A stretch of DNA of 64,000 nt from Selaginella moellendorffii (taxonomy: Eukaryota > Streptophyta > Lycopodiopsida > Selaginellales > Selaginellaceae): assembly GCF_000143415.4 (NCBI RefSeq), contig NW_003314272.1:1521146-1585145 (forward strand), in the 5' to 3' direction. This document shows, piece by piece, positions 59,601-64,000 of this stretch. A program made the position numbers and the translations under genes. Position 1 is the first letter of the stretch, and each line of letters begins with the position of its first letter. Below the pieces are notes generated by a model. It made no database searches and was not told the DNA's origin. It saw only the letters and a program-made list of their open reading frames with translations.

Positions 59601-60629
59601 TTGTTCTTCCTATGATGCACTAACTACTACCTCCTCAAGAGGCCTGGCTGTGGCCCTCAACAAACCTGGCAATGCAGACACAGTATTTGGGGTCTTCCCA
59701 CCACCCTATTTGGCCCACAACTTTAAAACATATTTCTTCGTCATCAATGAAAAGCTTTGCCTCTTTCAAACTGTTGAATCTTTTGTATTGTGCACCTTTA
59801 AAATCATTTACCTAGTCTTTGCATTCTGTCCATGTAATGTAACTCCAAGCCTTTTAGGCCCCCTCATCATTGTGTAGTACTTTCCAAACAACCACAAACA
59901 AGAAATGTAAGTTGAAGACACATGAAACACAAACTCAAGTAGAATCAAAATCATGTTTAACACTTTCAACAAGAACCTTCACAATGTGGAGTTGTTTATC
60001 ATGCGTAAGTCAAGCACCTGGTGGTTATTAAAGTGAACATTATTCCTAGCAATTGTTAAGCTTTCTTTGTTTCTGCAAGAGCTTTGTATGCACATGTGAG
60101 CAGAGCTACTAGTAAAAGTGAAGAAAATAGCAGGATGATAGCAATGCTAGCGCCAATGGTGGAGCCAAAGATTGAAAAGTCACATGGCTGAAGGCGCTAA
60201 TCCTAATGACAAGCAGGGGGTTAACCGGGGCCTTTCCTGAGACACATTTTCTGTGCCACTTGGAGAATATTTCTGTTTTGGCTGCTCCGTAACTGTGACA
60301 AATATCTAGCTGTTCTCGGCAGCATTGTCTACAACACCCTTCGGAAGACCATCTCCATTGGCAACGAAAAAATTCCTATACACATGTTATAGTGAATGGC
60401 ATCCTAGTAAATGAAAACAAATACCTTCGGACGTTGAGATCTTGCTACATTATGTGGGCATCACCTTGATACAACAAGCGGCATGGGCGTAGCATCCGGT
60501 ATTGGAAAACCTGGGACCATGTGGTCGTTTTGAATCTGGATAAGGCCCGGGAAAGGGGGTGGGATATTGTGTTGGACAGGAGATGTGCTTAATCTGTATA
60601 CCAATTTCCTCTTTCAAGGGTAGTTACAA
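59601..60629. other. Spacer; possible membrane-protein tail
   Basis: No full gene. On the - strand, about 60205-60059 reads FSIFGSTIGASIAIILLFSS-LLLVALLTCAYKAL and a stop, a single hydrophobic helix with a short tail. It could be the last exon of an unrecognised membrane protein, but no upstream exons were found. A + frame at 59593-59877 has no motif. Confidence 0.35.
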
Positions 60630-60719
60630 ATGCCCCCCACAATTCCCACTGTTCTTTGGATTCTCAGACCCCACAGCATAACACAGGAGACAGATAATCA
60701 CACGGTCAGCACCAATATT

Positions 60720-61551
60720 TCACCTGGCAGACCACCGCAGCAAATCCCCGCTGCAACCAATGCCCCAAATTCTTCCCCAACATGGTGTGTGGAATCTTAT
60801 CCCCACACACGGCCAGAAATCCTCGTTGCGCATGAGGCCTTGAAGCAACATGCGCTGAAAGTGAACTGCAGCACCAACAGAATGGCCTTTTTGGGCATAC
60901 GCTCCTACAAGTGAAGTCCAAGACACAATATCCTTTTGTTGGCAAGCCATCCCTTGAAACACAGCAACTGCATTCTCCAGGCTGCCACACTTGGTGTACA
61001 TGTTGATGAGGGCACTTGCGACCACCGTTGTTGTTGTTGTTGATGTTGGTTCTTCTCTGACTCCGGCTTCTTCCATGCCAGCTTCGTTCTCACGGATGAG
61101 CGACTCGATCCATTTGCTGTTTTGGAGACAGCAGCGCTGAGCAGCGCCACAAATGTGTGGCTGTTGGGCCCCGCATCCGGAACAGTCGGAATGCCTGAAC
61201 CCAATGCCCGTGCTGGGCATTTGCTGCGATCATGGCAGCCCAAGACACCATATTCCTCTTCTGCATCCTGTCGAACACAGCGTGCGCCACCTGCACATCC
61301 CCACACCGGACGTACATGTTTACCAGGCAATTCCAGAGAGAGACGTGCTGCTCCAGATCCTTGGCGACAATGCTCCGGTGGAGGAGGTTGCCCCCATCAA
61401 CGCACGACTGCAGCAGAGCCGCGTACTCCTGCACTTGCTGATGCTGCTGATGCTGCTGGAACCCTAATGCTGCTGCTGAGGAAGAAGAAGAAGCTGAAGA
61501 AGCTGAAGAAGAGAGCTCAGAATAAAGCTTCTTACCCGGTGTTTGGGCCAT
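60720..61551 (-). pseudogene. PPR protein gene, frame-broken
   Basis: The first frame (61551-about 61190) starts MAQTPGKKLYSEL and carries VQEYAALLQSCVDGG, SLWNCLVNMYVRCGD, AHAVFDRMQKRNMVSWAAMI and WVQAFRLFRM, typical PLS-type PPR repeats. The next blocks, NSHTFVALLSA and then ALINMYTKCGSLENAVAVFQ and DIVSWTSLVGAYAQKGHSV, lie in other frames on the same strand, and the last ends near GAAVHFQRML. At least two frame changes occur within 400 bp without splice signals, so it is a pseudogene or carries sequence errors. It would be an organelle RNA-binding protein if intact. Confidence 0.72.
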
Positions 61552-62212
61552 ACATATCCTGCAATTTCACTTCGGAAAACTGCAAGAGTCTCCAACCGTT
61601 TTTACTCCAAGACCTTCAAGTTCTTGTCCAAGCTTGCCCCCTAGTTTTCCCCTGAACGCAAGATCCATACACATATAAACAAAAGAAAAACAAAACCAAC
61701 ATGAGATACATTTTACTTATAGGCAAGGTTGCGAGTAAAGATTCAACGGACTAACGTCTGTTGAGAAGGTTTGTACAACGATTTAAATCACCTTGAGTTG
61801 TTCTTGGCTTGCACTCCGGCGTCGCCCTCCAACTCCAACCAACGCATCAATCAGGACCTCCTCGCCAGTAGCTGCTGCTGCTACTACCAAAGAAATCTTA
61901 AATCTTCTCAAACGAGACAATGGCCATGGTTGATTCTTCAAAGCACAAACTCCTCCTCCATCTCTCCACAGCCTTGCTCTCTCAATCCCGCGCACACCAC
62001 TTTGCGCCATAGCAGCAAGCAACTTCCTGCACAAAAGCATACAACGCAAAATACCTCCTTTTGATTGCTTTACAAACGATATCATGGTTTGTACAATATA
62101 CTATCGAGTTACTCATCGATATAAATATCGTGTCTTGCTTGAACAATCCTCCCAGTACTCTTCTTTCCTCTCGAGCTTTGGGCCTTGCTCGTCTCTCTCG
62201 GAGCCTTCGTCC
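61552..62212. other. No gene recognised
   Basis: A - strand frame of 100 codons at 61783-62085 has no motif and no splice partners. The rest is probably the 3' flank of the gene to the right. Confidence 0.4.
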
Positions 62213-64000
62213 TCATCGCTGGCGGTGGTGGCAATCGTGACTTGGGGTCTTCGTTTTGGTAGAAGGAACTTTCTTTGCTTGCGATGGAGTCTCGGCTGAT
62301 GATACTGTGGCCTTGCTCCTCTTAAACAAGTTTCCCAGACCAAACTTTGCCTTCACTTCTTCTTCCTCCTCCTGACTCTCTTCTTCTTTCTCGGCAGCCA
62401 CTGTGCCTCGCTTGAAGAAACCACCCAAGCCATTCTGCGATGTCTCGCTGATGGAAGCTCCAATATCCTTCATCTTTGCCCCCAGAACTTCCAGCGACGC
62501 TGCCGCAGCCTTGGCTTTGTCTTTGGCCTTTTGAGGGTTGGCAACCGCCTGTGCTTCCTGTTTAGCCAGCTCCTTTCCCTCTTCCTCCAGCTCGTTGGCG
62601 AGAGCAGCGGCATCCTTCGCCTCTTCCAGCGCTTTGTTGGCTTCGGCCTCTGCCTGCTCCCGAAGTTGTCTCTGCCGCTCTTCGGCCTCCGCTTTGGCTC
62701 GCGCCTCCGCCAATTTAGCTCGTCTTCCATTCTCTGGTATAGCACGAGATCTTAGTTTCCTGGGAAATATCATCCAAAAGATAGTCCAACACCTGGAGTC
62801 CAACACAAGTTAGACATATTTCGAAGAAGAATGTTTGCTCACAGTCCGACAATCTTCATCCTCGTTCACGAGATTCAAAAGCGCATCTCTGCATAACAGG
62901 ATAAGCATCTTGTAGAGAAACTTACTCTTACCTGAGATAGCATATTCAATACAGCGGTCACTAGGCTCGACAAAGATTGTTCCTGGTTCAAAATGCAATT
63001 CATCGTAAAATCTGATTTTTACGGCCTTGGCCAAGTTGGCGCCTGAAAAAGAGAAGAGAAATGTTTTGCACGCATCTATAATGCTAAAGGCACCCGAAAC
63101 TTTTGCCGTAAAAATAATCTCTGCTGCTTCAAGAAAACTACAAATTTCATTTTTTGCAACATACTTCACTGCCTGAAAATTCCCAATGTCTGTATAAGAC
63201 ACAAAACAGATATCATACCTTCCTTTTTTCCGTTTTATCACCACGATATAACGCCTTAAATACTCTTCTTTCAAACACGGTCCCACTTCTTCCTAAGGAT
63301 GTCCACAATAAAGCAATCACGTCTTTAACCACCTACAATATGCAATGAAAGTCAGCCAACTAGAAAAGAAAAGCGAGCATGAAACCTTCTTGCAGTAGAC
63401 TGCTACTCCATGCATATTGAACGGAATCTTTCGACTACGGAAAGCAGATTGAAATATTTTGCCTGTGACCTACAAGAGAAAATGACGAAATCAAATACAC
63501 ACCTGTTGCCTGTAGAGTATAGCAAAGTTTGCAAACACCGGCTTGATGTCACTGGCATTTCCAGGATTTCATCGACCACAAATGTGCACTGTGCTTCTTC
63601 ATTTCGGCACTCCATAACAACTGTCTGGAGAACCAAAAATATATATGTTCTGAATTCCTGATACCTTTTCTCCAAAATCGTTATCCATTCGCACAACTTT
63701 AGCACTGCAGCCTGAATCATTATGTTGAACATCTCACTGCTTCTACAATGCAGCCAGTCGAGCGATAATTTTGTTGTGGTCTCACCTAAGCACGCAGACA
63801 ACAACTCACATGACTACGTTATTTATTTCAGGTTTTCAGACCTCTTTGTAGTTTGGAACGTCATTCCGGAATGTGGAAAAACCACCATTGAAGCTGAAAA
63901 CGGACTAGCAAAAGTTAAATATTAGCAGAACGTACCTGGTGATATCCGACCCAACCACAGTGACCCTCCCGTGCAGAGAAAGAAGCCGCAAAAGCTTGTA
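62213..64000 (-). CDS. Unrecognised protein with C-terminal coiled coil (5' end outside the window)
   Basis: The gene runs off the right edge. Supported exons on the - strand include one at the edge down to 63936 ([19 protein letters not shown]), 63893-63842 ([17 protein letters not shown]), about 63730-63665 ([15 protein letters not shown]), a stretch to 63490 ([20 protein letters not shown]), then [40 protein letters not shown] and [16 protein letters not shown]. The last exon (below 62809) reads [12 protein letters not shown] and, after an apparent one-base frame change near 62735, [20 protein letters not shown] and a long Ala/Glu/Lys coiled coil with a Glu-rich patch, ending at 62213. I do not recognise the family; the alpha-helical repeats suggest a scaffold. 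The frame change may be an error. Confidence 0.5.

Noticed and set aside
61783-62085. 100-codon - strand frame
   Set aside because: No motif, no splice partner, and a composition that fits chance.

Overview
The window looks like land-plant nuclear DNA with very compact genes: most introns are about 45-70 bp, some exons are only 32-36 bp, and plant families dominate (DRIP-type RING E3, glutamate receptor-like channel, DUF674, PPR proteins, WAK-type extracellular domain). A gene for an axonemal IQ/coiled-coil protein of the nexin-dynein regulatory complex type fits a plant with swimming sperm. Together this suggests a seedless land plant, most likely a lycophyte of the Selaginella type. That assignment is inference from gene structure and content, not a database match.

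Layout. 1-20914 is one decayed Ty3/gypsy chromovirus on the + strand: partial left LTR, tRNA-iMet primer site, gag-protease, the start of reverse transcriptase, then RNase H, integrase, chromodomain and right LTR. Its reverse transcriptase core is missing and replaced by a 14.3 kb head-to-tail array (3165-17461, - strand) of about 2.4 copies of a 5.8-5.9 kb non-coding LTR element of a related family. 20915-21500 is the tail of an older gypsy element. 22360-23271 is the start of a copia element, followed by a 100-N gap.

23412-28430 is a graveyard of fragments: two pieces of the neighbouring DRIP gene, a broken PPR gene, a broken and a probably intact DUF674 gene, and an F-box/kelch-like remnant.

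28874-47739 is a dense block of genes: DRIP-type RING E3 (-), APC/C subunit CDC27 (+), PRMT6-type arginine methyltransferase (-), DAR-type circularly permuted GTPase (-), DRC9/10-like IQ protein (-), a Ser-rich protein of unknown function (+), a glutamate receptor-like channel with two 1-nt frame breaks (-), a coiled-coil protein (+) and a small PPCK/CDPK-type kinase (+). Three gene pairs are head to head with 350-550 bp between start codons.

47740-64000 is sparser: AT-rich spacer, a NUF2-like kinetochore gene (-), a UBM-containing gene fragment, a WAK-domain remnant, a small secreted protein, a 5.4 kb AT-rich tandem array of about 975-bp units in an alternating A/B order, a broken PPR gene, and the 3' part of an unrecognised gene that runs off the right edge.

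The strongest unusual signal is that the chromovirus integrase is interrupted by two short GT-AG segments (46 and 52 bp) whose removal restores the conserved protein exactly. A retrotransposon that passes through RNA should not normally keep spliceosomal introns.
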